A stretch of DNA of 64,000 nucleotides from assembly GCF_009789575.1 (NCBI RefSeq), contig NZ_CP046908.1:744001-808000 (forward strand), given 5' to 3'. The stretch comes from Stappia indica (lineage in GTDB: Bacteria > Pseudomonadota > Alphaproteobacteria > Rhizobiales > Stappiaceae). The notes under the pieces were generated by a model. It saw nothing but the letters and a program-made list of their open reading frames with translations. It was not told the origin of the DNA and ran no database searches. Below are positions 1 through 8,532 of this stretch, piece by piece. The position numbers and the translations under genes are program-made. The first letter of the stretch is position 1, and every line of letters begins with the position of its first letter.

Positions 1-523
1 TCGGCTGGGTCTGCTGGGCTTCCTGGCGCTTGGTCAGTTCCTCGCGCACCAGGGTCACCATCTCGGTCGAGATCGCATCGCCCCACTGCTTGGCCGCACC
101 GATCGACAGAGCGCGCAGCTCCGGCTCGACGCGTGAGTATTTCTGGCCGAGCGGCGTGTTGTAGAAGGCGGCAAGCTCCTTCAGCTCCTCGACGGTGAAG
201 CGGCGGGCCCAGACCTCGTAGACGACGCGGTTCAGCTCCGGACGGCGGTCGGCCAGCTTCAGCGCGACATCGGTGACAACCTCGTCGATCATCGCCGTGT
301 TGGCCGGGTCGTTCTGGATGAACAGGCCGCGGGTGCGCTCGGCCATCAGCGGCAGCACGTCATCGAACGCGCGGATCGCCTGGGCCGACTGCACGGCCTC
401 GCGCGCTGCGGCGATATGTTCGTCGGAGAAGGTTTCCTGGGCGGTCGCCGCCTGGGCGAGCGAGAGAACCATCGCCGCCGCCGTGGCTGCGGCCATCGCG
501 GACTTCCGGCTGAAAAGAAACAT
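1..523 (-). CDS. DUF2059 domain protein, 3' end cut by window edge
   Basis: About 174 codons are visible, starting at ATG 523 and running off the left edge without a stop. Residues 1-29 look like a Sec signal peptide: a basic start, a hydrophobic Ala-rich core and an ATA-QE cleavage site. This predicts an exported, periplasmic protein. The mature part is helical and contains the conserved DUF2059 stretch with the motif ELAAFYNTPLGQKY (about residues 121-134). The family has no firmly assigned function. It is read in the same direction as rpiA, 62 bp downstream of that gene's stop, so the two may be co-transcribed. The family call is from motif recognition; the C-terminus is missing. Confidence 0.8.
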   Translation of the reverse strand, partial: MFLFSRKSAMAAATAAAMVLSLAQAATAQETFSDEHIAAAREAVQSAQAIRAFDDVLPLMAERTRGLFIQNDPANTAMIDEVVTDVALKLADRRPELNRVVYEVWARRFTVEELKELAAFYNTPLGQKYSRVEPELRALSIGAAKQWGDAISTEMVTLVREELTKRQEAQQTQP

Positions 524-585
524 CGGGTACTCCATGAGCAAGTGATCGGGCTCCCGGCCGGTTCGGCCGGGCTGTTCCTTGAAGG

Positions 586-1290
586 TCAGTTTTCCTCGCC
601 GGCTGCGGGGACAAGGCGTTCGACGCCGTTTGCCCCGGCCAGATAGGCGACATCTGCGATGCCGAGAAAGAGTCCGTGGTCCACCACCCCCGGGATATCG
701 AGCAGCGCCCGCGACAGGGCGTCCGCGTCGGTGATCTCGCGCAAATCGATGTCGAGAATATGGTGGCCGCCGTCGGTGACAAAGGGCGTATCGCCGCCGC
801 GCAGCAGGATCGGCGCATCGTAGCCAAGACCCGAGAGCGCACGGGCGATCGCATTGCGCGTCGCGCCGAGGCCGAAGGGCACCACCTCGACCGGCAGCGG
901 GAAGGCGCCGAGCCGCGCCACCTTCTTGCTGGCATCGGCGATGACGATCATGCGCAGCGAGGAGGTTGCGACGATCTTCTCGCGCAGCAAGGCACCGCCG
1001 CCGCCCTTGATCAAGCGCAGCTGCAGGTCCAGCTCGTCCGCCCCGTCGATGGTGAGATCGAGTTCGGGACAGTCGTCCAGCGTGGTCAAGGGCACGCCGA
1101 GCTCGGTGCACAGCGCCGCGGTGCGCTCCGACGTCGGCACGCCGATCACCGAGAATCCCTCGCGGACCTTCTCCGCCAGCGCGCGGACAAACTGCTCCGC
1201 CGTCGACCCGGTGCCGATGCCGAGCCGCATGCCCGACGTCACTTCTTCCAGCGCCGCCTCGGCGGCCTTTCGCTTCAGCTCTTCGCTCAT
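586..1290 (-). CDS. rpiA: Ribose-5-phosphate isomerase A
   Basis: This 234-residue cytosolic enzyme interconverts ribose-5-phosphate and ribulose-5-phosphate in the non-oxidative pentose phosphate pathway. The phosphate-binding [11 protein letters not shown] motif is near residue 24. TIDGADELD carries the catalytic-site Asp residues and [14 protein letters not shown] completes the family signature. The length is typical of RpiA. The frame continues 15 codons further upstream, but the ATG at 1290 (MSEELKRK) fits the family N-terminus and was chosen. The gene probably heads a short operon with the DUF2059 gene. Confidence 0.95.
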   Translation of the reverse strand: MSEELKRKAAEAALEEVTSGMRLGIGTGSTAEQFVRALAEKVREGFSVIGVPTSERTAALCTELGVPLTTLDDCPELDLTIDGADELDLQLRLIKGGGGALLREKIVATSSLRMIVIADASKKVARLGAFPLPVEVVPFGLGATRNAIARALSGLGYDAPILLRGGDTPFVTDGGHHILDIDLREITDADALSRALLDIPGVVDHGLFLGIADVAYLAGANGVERLVPAAGEEN

Positions 1291-1588
1291 TGCGTCCCGT
1301 TCGTCGCCCTCGCGCCGCAGATGCGGCTGTCGCATCCGGCACGCACTTGTTCACGGTGCGCCCGTCCGCTGGTGTGGGGCGGGTTTAGCATGGGATCCGC
1401 GCAAGGCAAAGAACCAGCGGCACCGGAGGGCGCATGCCCGGCGGGCGGCGGCAACACGTTTCGCGGGCAATCGCCCCTTCGCACCACCTCCCGCAGCGTT
1501 AACCAACGGTTCAAGCAATCGTGACAGGCTCCGGACAAGAATTCTGCGGATAACGCATCGAGGGTGGGACCGTATCGGAGAGATTGTC

Positions 1589-3388
1589 ATGCGACTGTTT
1601 GCGGCGTCGCGCCGGAAAACCATTGAAATATCCGATATTTTGCAGACTGACGCAGGTCCAGGACACGATGCGTCCCGCACACCGGCCAGTGAGGACAAGT
1701 CTTCCGGCGAGGCGCTCTCGCTCGCCCGCGACCAGCAGACGGCGCTGACCCTCGATCTGATCGAGTCGGACCTGCGCACCGCCGCAAACGGCATCGGCAC
1801 GGGCGCGGAAGAGTTGCGCGCCCGCGTCGGCGAGCAATTGCTGCTGCTTTCGGATATCCGCGGCCACTCCCAGGCGCTGCACAGCGAGACGCGCCATGCC
1901 GACGAGACTGCCCAGCAGCTGTCCGCCTCGGTCGAGCAGCTGGTGTCGGCGAGCAACGAAATCGACGCGCAGGTGCGCAATTCCTCGCGTTTGGCCGAGG
2001 AGGCACGCGAAGTCGCCGACACCGCCAACACCGGAATCCAGGAGCTGAAGAGCGCCATCGACGACATCGCCAATGTCGTCCGCCTGATCTCCGACGTCGC
2101 CAAGCAGACCAACTTGCTCGCCCTCAATGCCACCATCGAGGCCGCCCGTGCCGGCGAGGCCGGGCGGGGATTTGCGGTCGTCGCCAACGAGGTGAAGGCG
2201 CTGTCGGTCGAAACCCAGAACGCCACCGACGAGATCGTCGCCAATATCGCCCGCCTGCAGACCTCGGCCGAGGGGAGTATCCGCGCCGTCGACCGCATCA
2301 TCGGCGTGATCGGCGAGATCCTGCCGAGCTTTTCCGCCGTCGCCGAAGCCGTCGGCCAGCAGATGGAAACCTCGCGCTCCGTCGGCGAAACGGCGCAGGA
2401 AACCGCCGATTTCGTGCGGGCCGTCACCGAAAAGGTGTCGACCATCGCCGAGGCCACGGACAGCGCCGAGCGCGCCGGCGAGGCCGCCGGCGAAGCTTCC
2501 CGTACCATGCTGGCGATGGGGAATAGTCTGAGCAGCCGGTTCACGATGATGATCCGCCAGACCGCGATCGGCGACCGGCGCCGCGACGACCGGCTGCCGG
2601 CGGAACTGACCGGCACCCTTGCCCAGGCCGGCCGCACCATCCGCATCAAGACGCTCGACCTGTCCACGGGCGGGGCGCTGCTTGTGCCCCAGGAGGGCGA
2701 GGCGCGCGCGCAGACCGGGCCGGCCAGCGCCGAGCTCACCGGCCTTGGCCGCACCGACCTGCAGGTGGTCGCCGTTTCGGACCTTGGCATGCACTGCGCG
2801 TTCGACAGGCCGGACGAGAATTTCGCCACACGTCTCGGCGAATTGCTGGCGCGGGTGCGGGGAGAACTCGCCCCCTCCATCGAGCGTGCCCAGGACGGCG
2901 CGCGCCGCGTCACCGAGGCGATGGAGGCGGCCGTATCCTCAGGCAACCTGTCGCTGGAGGCGCTGTTCGACACGGATTACCGGCCGATTGCCGACACCAA
3001 TCCCCGCCAGGTCTCCAACCGCGCGCTCACCGTGCTGGAGCGCATCCTGCCGCCGATCCAGGAGGATATCCTGTCGGGCGCCAGGGGAACCGGCCTCGTC
3101 TTCTGCGTCGCCGTCGACCGCAACGCCTATCTGCCGGTGCACAATGCGATTTATTCCCAGCCCCAGCGGCCCGGCGACCCGACGTGGAACGCCGCCAATT
3201 GCCGCAACCGGCGGATCTTCGACGACCGTGCAGGACTGAGCGCTGCGCGCAACACGCGCCCCTTCCTGGTGCAGACCTATCCCCGCGACATGGGCAACGG
3301 CACGATCATCTGGATGCGCGAGATCGACGCGCCTATCACCGTTTCCGGCCGCCACTGGGGCGGGTTCCGCACCGCCTACAAGCTGTGA
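1589..3388 (+). CDS. Soluble methyl-accepting chemoreceptor with PilZ domain
   Basis: This 599-residue chemoreceptor-like protein has no transmembrane segment, so it should be cytoplasmic. A coiled-coil signalling module comes first. The conserved hairpin tip ([20 protein letters not shown] and VVANEV, about residues 170-205) would contact CheA/CheW. It is followed at about residues 330-420 by a PilZ domain with the c-di-GMP-binding signatures RRxDR and DLSTGG. A C-terminal region (about 430-599) contains DTDYRPI and HWGGFR motifs found in other soluble alphaproteobacterial chemoreceptors. The PilZ domain suggests that c-di-GMP feeds into chemotaxis signalling, which is inference. The frame is open far upstream, but ATG 1589 begins the homologous part. 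No che genes are adjacent. Confidence 0.85.
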   Translation: MRLFAASRRKTIEISDILQTDAGPGHDASRTPASEDKSSGEALSLARDQQTALTLDLIESDLRTAANGIGTGAEELRARVGEQLLLLSDIRGHSQALHSETRHADETAQQLSASVEQLVSASNEIDAQVRNSSRLAEEAREVADTANTGIQELKSAIDDIANVVRLISDVAKQTNLLALNATIEAARAGEAGRGFAVVANEVKALSVETQNATDEIVANIARLQTSAEGSIRAVDRIIGVIGEILPSFSAVAEAVGQQMETSRSVGETAQETADFVRAVTEKVSTIAEATDSAERAGEAAGEASRTMLAMGNSLSSRFTMMIRQTAIGDRRRDDRLPAELTGTLAQAGRTIRIKTLDLSTGGALLVPQEGEARAQTGPASAELTGLGRTDLQVVAVSDLGMHCAFDRPDENFATRLGELLARVRGELAPSIERAQDGARRVTEAMEAAVSSGNLSLEALFDTDYRPIADTNPRQVSNRALTVLERILPPIQEDILSGARGTGLVFCVAVDRNAYLPVHNAIYSQPQRPGDPTWNAANCRNRRIFDDRAGLSAARNTRPFLVQTYPRDMGNGTIIWMREIDAPITVSGRHWGGFRTAYKL

Positions 3389-3421
3389 CGCGATTTTCGC
3401 GAAACTGCAGGGGCTGAGCGC

Positions 3422-3464
3422 AAAAAAGCAAGGCGCCGCAACGGGTTACCGCCGGGCGCCTTGC
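3422..3464 (-). terminator. Rho-independent terminator after gatA
   Basis: A perfect 10-bp stem (GCAAGGCGCC at 3428-3437 with its complement at 3455-3464) is followed, reading the minus strand, by TTTTTTG. It lies about 80 bp beyond the gatA stop and points the right way for gatA. The A-rich tract on the other side is weaker, so it may also help to stop transcription of the chemoreceptor gene. Confidence 0.8.
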
Positions 3465-3541
3465 CTGAAAAAATTGAGACGGATTTTGCGAAATCGCGCG
3501 TCAAAATCGCGAAATTTTGCGCAAAGCCTCTCGAAACGGCC

Positions 3542-5017
3542 TTACCACCACTTGCCCGGCTCGAAGCGGCCGGCAGCCTCCTCGATGACGTTGCCGATGG
3601 TGTAGAGCGTCTCCTCGCCGAAGGGCCGGCCGATCAGCTGCAGGCCGAGCGGCAGGCCGGCGCTGTTCAGCCCGGCGGGGACGGCCAGGCCCGGCAGGCC
3701 GGCCATGTTCACGGTCACGGTGAAGACGTCGTTGAGGTACATCTGCACCGGGTCGCCGCTGAAGGCGCCCGGCGCGAAGGCCGCGTCGGGCGTTGCCGGC
3801 GTCAGGATCGCGTCGACGCCCGCATCGAAGGCCTCGTCAAAATCACGCTTGATCAAAGTGCGGACCTTCTGGGCCCGCAGGTAGTAGGCGTCGTAATAGC
3901 CGGCCGACAGGACGTAGGTGCCGATCAGGACGCGGCGCTTCACCTCGGAGCCGAAGCCGGCGGCCCGGGTGTTCTCGTACATGTCGGCGATATCCTCGCC
4001 CGGAACGCGCAAGCCGTAGCGCACGCCGTCGTAGCGGGCGAGGTTCGACGAGGCCTCGGCCGGGGCGACGATGTAATAGGCCGGCAGCGCGTACTTGGTG
4101 TGCGGCAGGCTGATCTCGACGATCTCCGCGCCCGCCGCCTTCAGCCAGTCGATGCCCTGCTGCCAGAGCGCGGCGATCTCCGCCGGCAGGCCGTCGATGC
4201 GGTACTCGGCCGGAATGCCGATCTTCAAGCCCTTGACCGACCGGCCGATGGCCGCCTCGTAGTCCGGCACCGGCAGGTCGACCGAGGTCGTGTCCCTGGC
4301 GTCGACCGAGGCCATGGAGCGCATCATGATGGCGTTGTCGCGCAGGGTGCGGGTGATCGGGCCGGCCTGGTCGAGCGAAGAGGCGAAGGCGACGACGCCC
4401 CAGCGCGAGCAGCGGCCATAGGTCGGCTTCATGCCGACCGTGCCGGTGAGCGCGGCCGGCTGGCGGATCGAGCCGCCGGTGTCCGTCGCCGTGGCGCCGG
4501 CGCACATGAAGGCCGCGACCGCGGCGGCCGAACCGCCCGACGAGCCGCCGGGAACCAGCGCCTCGGTGGAACCCTCGCGGCGCCAGGGATTGACGACATT
4601 GCCGTAATAGGAGGTCTCGTTGGACGAGCCCATGGCGAACTCGTCCATGTTGAGCTTGCCCAGCATCACCGCGCCGTCGGCCCAAAGGTTCGACGTCACG
4701 GTCGATTCGTACGGCGGCTTGAACCCGTCGAGGATGTGGCTGCAGGCCTGGGTGTGGACGCCCTCGGTGGCGAACAGATCCTTGATGCCGAGCGGAATGC
4801 CTTCCAGCGCCCCGCCCTCGCCGCGCGCCAGCCGCTCGTCGGAGCGCCTGGCCATCTCCAGCGCCCGGTCGGCGGTGACCGCGACATAGGCGTTGATCGC
4901 CGGATTGGCCGCCTCGATGGCCGCAAGATAGGCCTGCGTCAGCTCGCTCGCGGTGATCTCGCGGGCGGCGAGCTGCGCGCGGGCCTCCGTCAGGGTCAGT
5001 TTGGTCAGCTCGGTCAT
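3542..5017 (-). CDS. gatA: Asp-tRNA(Asn)/Glu-tRNA(Gln) amidotransferase subunit A
   Basis: This 491-residue subunit is the glutaminase/amidase of the GatCAB complex, which converts Glu-tRNA(Gln) and Asp-tRNA(Asn) to the cognate amidated forms. The amidase signature is clear: Lys in GIKDLF (about residue 78), the Ser-rich loop [11 protein letters not shown] and the cis-Ser/Ser motif [10 protein letters not shown] of the Ser-cisSer-Lys triad. The length is normal. An upstream extension in frame to 5062 lacks family similarity, so ATG 5017 (MTELTKL) was taken. gatC lies upstream in the same direction and a strong terminator follows. gatB is not in the window. Confidence 0.96.
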   Translation of the reverse strand: MTELTKLTLTEARAQLAAREITASELTQAYLAAIEAANPAINAYVAVTADRALEMARRSDERLARGEGGALEGIPLGIKDLFATEGVHTQACSHILDGFKPPYESTVTSNLWADGAVMLGKLNMDEFAMGSSNETSYYGNVVNPWRREGSTEALVPGGSSGGSAAAVAAFMCAGATATDTGGSIRQPAALTGTVGMKPTYGRCSRWGVVAFASSLDQAGPITRTLRDNAIMMRSMASVDARDTTSVDLPVPDYEAAIGRSVKGLKIGIPAEYRIDGLPAEIAALWQQGIDWLKAAGAEIVEISLPHTKYALPAYYIVAPAEASSNLARYDGVRYGLRVPGEDIADMYENTRAAGFGSEVKRRVLIGTYVLSAGYYDAYYLRAQKVRTLIKRDFDEAFDAGVDAILTPATPDAAFAPGAFSGDPVQMYLNDVFTVTVNMAGLPGLAVPAGLNSAGLPLGLQLIGRPFGEETLYTIGNVIEEAAGRFEPGKWW

Positions 5018-5185
5018 CGGGGTCTCGCTCGGACTGGATCTCGCTGGTGGTCTGGTAGGCACGGCGCGTGGCGCCGTCTCTTGGGAGCCTGTCTCGCGCT
5101 CCGCGCGGCCCGCGTCAAGTGCGACGGGGCAGCGCCCGCATGTCGTGGCCGGGCGGGCTTTCGACGCCCACCCGGACGGACATGC

Positions 5186-5473
5186 CTATTCCACCACCTT
5201 GGGGACCATGAAGAAATTGTCGTCGGAGGCCGGGGCGTTGGCAACCACCTTCTCCGGATAGCCGCCATCGGTGACGACATCGGCGCGCTTCTTCATCTCC
5301 TGATGGACGACGGAGGTCATCGGCTCGACGCCGTCCACGTTCACCTCGTCGAGCTGTTCGACGAAGGCCAGGATCGTGTTGAGCTCGCCGGTCATCCGGC
5401 CGGCCTCTTCGTCCGTGACCTTGACCCGCGCCAGATGCGCGACGCGCTTCACCGTATCGACATCGACGGACAT
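5186..5473 (-). CDS. gatC: Asp/Glu-tRNA amidotransferase subunit C
   Basis: A 95-residue GatC that stabilises the GatA-GatB complex. Family features include [17 protein letters not shown] near the N-terminus and the C-terminal [14 protein letters not shown] 5473 is preceded by GGAGAATTCGC, a good ribosome-binding site; the open frame extends 41 codons further without family similarity. About 170 bp separate it from gatA, longer than usual, but no other gene is seen there and the two are probably one operon. Confidence 0.94.
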   Translation of the reverse strand: MSVDVDTVKRVAHLARVKVTDEEAGRMTGELNTILAFVEQLDEVNVDGVEPMTSVVHQEMKKRADVVTDGGYPEKVVANAPASDDNFFMVPKVVE

Positions 5474-5682
5474 GCGAATTCTCCAGCAAGATCGGACCAT
5501 CAAGGGTGCGGGCCTCGCGAACGCGAGGCTCTCCTTGAGGAAAGCCCGCCGCAATGCCGCCGAGCCCGGCCGGCCCGAACGGCCGGCGGGCCGCACCCGC
5601 TCGACCGGGCTATATCATCCGCATCCTTCGCCCCGCAAGCCGCAGCCGGCGCGCAAAGCACGCAAAGCGCCGCCGCAGCCGA

Positions 5683-6201
5683 TCAGGCGGCAGCCCCCTG
5701 CCCGCAGGCGGAAGACGCGGGCGCGCAGCGGGAGGCGGCGAAGCTCGGCGAGGCCGGCAGGCCGGCCGGAAGATGGACAGGCACATGAGCGGGGGCATGG
5801 GCGAAGGCAGCCGGCCCGCGCCACTGCTCCTCCTCGATGATGCGGCCGAGATGCCAGCGCTGGCGGACGGACACCGTCTCGCGGAAGACGCGGCCATCCA
5901 CCTCGACCCCGTCGAAGCGGCAGGAGAAATGCGCCGTCTCGCCCGCCCGGTCGCAGACCAGCCCGTCGATGGTGCCGCGCAGCATGGTGAAGCGGCGGGC
6001 AACGGGGTGCAACTTGCGCAGGACCGGTTCCAGCCCCTCGGCCGCCACCGCGCCGTTGTCGAAGAGGCGAATATCGGGGGCGAAATGCGCCCGCGCCGCG
6101 CCCAGGAGATCGCCGCGCGCCAGCGACACCAGATAGTCGTCGAGCCGGCTGCGAAACGGCGAAACGCGAAGGCGGGAGCGGAGCTGAAGGGCAATCGTCA
6201 T
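5683..6201 (-). CDS. NTF2-like / SnoaL-like protein
   Basis: A 172-residue protein whose first ~130 residues have the layout of an NTF2-like cone fold: an N-terminal helix (DDYLVSLARGDLLGAARAHF), then DIRLFDNGAVAAEG and later strands ending RQRWHLGRIIEEEQW. NTF2-like proteins range from small-molecule isomerases to binding proteins, so the substrate cannot be told. The Ala/Pro-rich tail (about residues 130-172) looks low-complexity. It is transcribed like gatC but about 210 bp upstream of it; co-transcription is uncertain. Confidence 0.7.
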   Translation of the reverse strand: MTIALQLRSRLRVSPFRSRLDDYLVSLARGDLLGAARAHFAPDIRLFDNGAVAAEGLEPVLRKLHPVARRFTMLRGTIDGLVCDRAGETAHFSCRFDGVEVDGRVFRETVSVRQRWHLGRIIEEEQWRGPAAFAHAPAHVPVHLPAGLPASPSFAASRCAPASSACGQGAAA

Positions 6202-6300
6202 GGCGGCACCTGTTCTGGATCGACGAGAACATTACGAGAACATTCTTCGTCTGTCCAGTCGTCAGAATGCCTCTTCAGGATGTGGTGAGACAGAGAGCCC

Positions 6301-6480
6301 CACTACCGCTCTGGCAACCAATGGCCCCCGGCGCGCGCTTGCGCGCGGCCGGGGTGACGGCAGAGGGGAAGCCAGGGCCGGCGCCTCTCCTCCGAGGTCA
6401 TTCCGGCCGCAGGCGCAGCCGGAGAGCCGGGAACCATTGGCAACCCCGGCAGGTGTTTTTTGCTCCAACCTCCCCAGGCG
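6301..6480. repeat. Type A composite palindromic repeat, copy 1
   Basis: About 180 bp made of two palindromes in opposite orientation. The left one is a GGCCCC...GGCCGGGGTGAC hairpin preceded by CCAATGG. The right one is GTCATTCCGGCC...GAGCCGGGAA followed by CCATTGG. The outer CCAATGG/CCATTGG boxes are inverted to each other, so the whole unit is mirror-like, as in BIMEs. The same unit recurs at 6728, 7156, 7937 and 8351. No coding potential beyond translated repeat is seen. Confidence 0.85.
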
Positions 6481-6727
6481 TCATTCCGGGCCAGCGGAAG
6501 CCAAGACCCGGGAAGGCGCGCGCCCTCTCGGCTGTCATGCCTGCGAAGGCAGGCATCCAGTATCCGCCGGGGCGGGCAGGTTTGCCAAAGCAGCCCCCTC
6601 TCGGCGCAGTTCGCCAGAGGCAACGTCACGGCTCCGGTCGCACGATCCGGGGTTACTGGATCCCGGTCTTCGGCTGCGCCGAAACCGGGATGACACTCTG
6701 TGTGTGACGTTAGCGCGGGAGTGTCCC
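6481..6727. repeat. Type B composite palindromic repeat, copy 1
   Basis: About 245 bp. It holds TGTCATGCCTGCGAAGGCAG, a short hairpin ending GCATCCAGTA, and about 120 bp later the inverted partner TTACTGGATCCCGGTC ending CCGGGATGACA. The inner boxes ATCCAGTA/TACTGGAT and the outer boxes TGTCAT/ATGACA are both inverted, giving a second mirrored composite element. It is almost identical to the copy at 8104-8350 (three differences seen). Confidence 0.85.
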
Positions 6728-6905
6728 CACTACCGCTCTGGCAGCCAATAGGCCCCGGCGCGCGCTGCGCTTGGCCGGGGTGACGGCAGAGGGGAAGCCA
6801 GGGCCGGCGCCTCCCCTCGGAGGTCATCCCGGCCGCAGGCGCAGCCGAAGAGCCGGGAACCATTGGCAACCCCGGCAGGTGTTTTTGGCTCCAACCTCCC
6901 CACGC
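6728..6905. repeat. Type A composite palindromic repeat, copy 2
   Basis: Same unit as at 6301-6480, with small differences (for example CCAATAGG in the left box and CCTCGGAGGTCATCCC in the middle). It directly abuts type B copies on both sides, giving an A-B-A-B-A tandem order from 6301 to 7331. Confidence 0.85.
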
Positions 6906-7155
6906 GTCATTCCAGCCAAGCGAAGCGCGACCCGGAACCGGCGTTGCCCCCTCTCGGCTGTCATGCCTGCGAAGGCAGGCATCCAGTATCCGCCGGGGCG
7001 GATGGTCGCGCGAAAGCACCCCACAGCCTCGGCAAGGGTCGCGCGAGGCAACGTCGAAGCTCCGGCCGCACGATCCGGGGTTACTGGATCCCGGTCTTCG
7101 GCTGCGCCGAAACCGGGATGACACTCTGTGTATGAGGTTAGCGCGGGAGTGTCCC
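6906..7155. repeat. Type B composite palindromic repeat, copy 2
   Basis: Same outer and inner boxes as copy 1 (TGTCATGCCTGCGAAGGCAG and CCGGGATGACA), but the middle segment between the palindromes differs (GGATGGTCGCGCGAAAGCACC). It is therefore a diverged or recombined copy rather than a simple duplication of its neighbour. Confidence 0.85.
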
Positions 7156-7380
7156 CACTGCCGCTCTGGCAACCAATGGCCCCGGCGCGCGCTGCGCTTG
7201 GCCGGGGTGACGGCAGAGGGGAAGCCAAGGCCGCGCCTCCCCTCCGAGGTCATCCCGGCCGCAGGCGCAGCCGAAGAGCCGGGAACCATTGGCAACCCCG
7301 GCAGGTGTTTTTGACTTCGGCCTCCCCACGCGTCATTCCGGGCGAGCATCGCGAGCCGGAACCGGAGAGGCACGGCGTTT
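7156..7380. repeat. Type A repeat copy 3 plus a short palindrome fragment
   Basis: Type A unit to about 7331, followed by a CGTCATTCCGGGCGAGCATC fragment that resembles the start of the repeats in the second array at 15975. The array then gives way to unique sequence leading into the small ORF at 7487. Confidence 0.75.
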
Positions 7381-7486
7381 GCGGTGCCCGCCGGGAGCGC
7401 CCCTGCCGTACTGCGATCACAATGATGATCGACATCATCGCGAGCATATTGCGAGCCGCCAGTATTTTTCAGGCACGGAGAGGCCG

Positions 7487-7795
7487 TTGCTCAAGAACAT
7501 CGTCATAGCCCTGCTGGCCCTGGGCCTGATTTCAGGGTTCCACGTTTTTCAGAAGAAGCTCTACCGGGCCAGCGTGGAGATTGCCGAGGCCCGCTGCGGC
7601 GAGATGGTCAACGCGATGCCGGATCGCGCCGACAGGACCGCATCCGGAACCTGCAAGCTCGTTCACCACGACATCTTCATGAAGCTGGAAATCGAGAACC
7701 GCCCAGACATCGTCATGTCGTGCGGGCTCGACTACGGGTTCTGGGGACCGTCCCGGCCGTCCGACTGCGAAATCCAGAAAACCCGCGCGAATTAG
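7487..7795 (+). CDS. Small membrane-anchored hypothetical protein
   Basis: A 102-residue protein of unknown function. TTG 7487 was chosen because a GGAGAGG sequence lies just upstream and the N-terminus then becomes a single membrane segment or signal anchor (LLKNIVIALLALGLISGF). The remainder is short and soluble with four Cys residues (EARCGEM, GTCKLV, MSCGLD, DCEIQ), which would suit two disulfides if it faces the periplasm. Codon use is less GC-biased at the start than in neighbouring genes. It is isolated between two blocks of intergenic repeats. No family is recognised; that it is expressed is inference. Confidence 0.6.
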   Translation: MLKNIVIALLALGLISGFHVFQKKLYRASVEIAEARCGEMVNAMPDRADRTASGTCKLVHHDIFMKLEIENRPDIVMSCGLDYGFWGPSRPSDCEIQKTRAN

Positions 7796-7936
7796 GACGG
7801 AGAGCTGACCGACAGGCCCTCGACTCTCCGGTCCCGGCTCGGCGCTTGCGCGCCGTCCGGGAGGACGAAGGAGGGGCTTGCGCGTGGGAGGACGTGCAAA
7901 AAGAGGATGCGCCCACGCAGGCGCCCCCTCGCCCTC

Positions 7937-8103
7937 GCTCTGGCAACCAATAGGCCCCGGCGCGCGCTGCGCTTGGCCGGGGTGACGGCAGAGGGGAAGC
8001 CAGGGCCGGCGCCTCCCCTCCGAGGTCATCCCGGCCGCAGGCGCAGCCGGAGAGCCGGGAGCCATTGGCAACCCCGGCAGGTGTTTTTGGCTCCCCGCCA
8101 AAC
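7937..8103. repeat. Type A composite palindromic repeat, copy 4
   Basis: Type A unit with the CCAATAGGCCCCGGCG left box and the CCATTGGCAACCCCGGCAGG right end. Immediately left of it (about 7826-7880) is a shorter palindrome-like stretch (GGTCCCGGCTCGGCGC and GCGCCGTCCGGGAGGAC) related to one in the 16-kb array. Confidence 0.8.
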
Positions 8104-8350
8104 GTCATTCCGGGCCAGCGGAAGCCAAGACCCGGGAAGGCGCGCGCCCTCTCGGCTGTCATGCCTGCGAAGGCAGGCATCCAGTATCCGCCGGGGCGGG
8201 CAGGTTTGCCAAAGCAGCCCCCTCTCGGCGCAGTGCGCCAGAGGCAACGTCACGGCTCCGGTCGCACGATCCGGGGTTACTGGATCCCGGTCTTCGGCTG
8301 CGCCGAAACCGGGATGACACTCTGTGTATGAGGTTAGCGCGGGAGTGTCC
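8104..8350. repeat. Type B composite palindromic repeat, copy 3
   Basis: Nearly identical over about 240 bp to 6481-6727: reading the two together only CAGTTCGCC/CAGTGCGCC and two bases near GTGTGTGACG/GTGTATGAGG differ. This is far closer than either is to the copy at 6906, pointing to recent copying or gene conversion across the intervening ORF. Confidence 0.85.
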
Positions 8351-8505
8351 CCACTACCGCTCTGGCAACCAATGGCCCCCGGCTCGCGCTTCGCTTGGCC
8401 GGGGTGACGGCAGAGGGGAAGCCAGGGCCGGCGCCCTCTCTCGGAGGTCATCCCCGCCGCAGGCGAGGCTGAAGAGCCGGGAGCCATTGGCAACCTCGGC
8501 AGGTC
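8351..8505. repeat. Type A composite palindromic repeat, copy 5
   Basis: Last unit of the first array; it ends within 20 bp of the stop codon of the UPF0173 hydrolase. The right palindrome is slightly changed (GTCATCCCCGCCGCAGGCGA). Confidence 0.8.
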
Positions 8506-8532
8506 TGAGGCGGAAGCCCCCGCCTCAGACCT
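8501..8532 (-). terminator. 13-bp perfect hairpin over the stop of the UPF0173 gene
   Basis: AGGTCTGAGGCGG (8501-8513) pairs perfectly with 8520-8532, leaving a 6-nt loop. The stop codon of the minus-strand gene (8525-8527) lies inside the stem. There is no T-run after it, so a classical Rho-independent terminator is not certain; it could instead protect the mRNA 3' end. Confidence 0.5.

Noticed and set aside
854-1588. Upstream extension of the chemoreceptor reading frame
   Set aside because: This part overlaps rpiA on the other strand and is low-complexity Ser/Arg; family similarity begins at ATG 1589.
6303-7373. A 356-codon minus-strand frame in the repeat array
   Set aside because: It is a translation of the repeated palindromes; the repeats explain the recurring peptide segments.
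6301-8505. CRISPR array
   Set aside because: Repeat units are 180-250 bp, palindromic and directly adjacent; there are no short identical repeats with unique 30-bp spacers and no cas genes.
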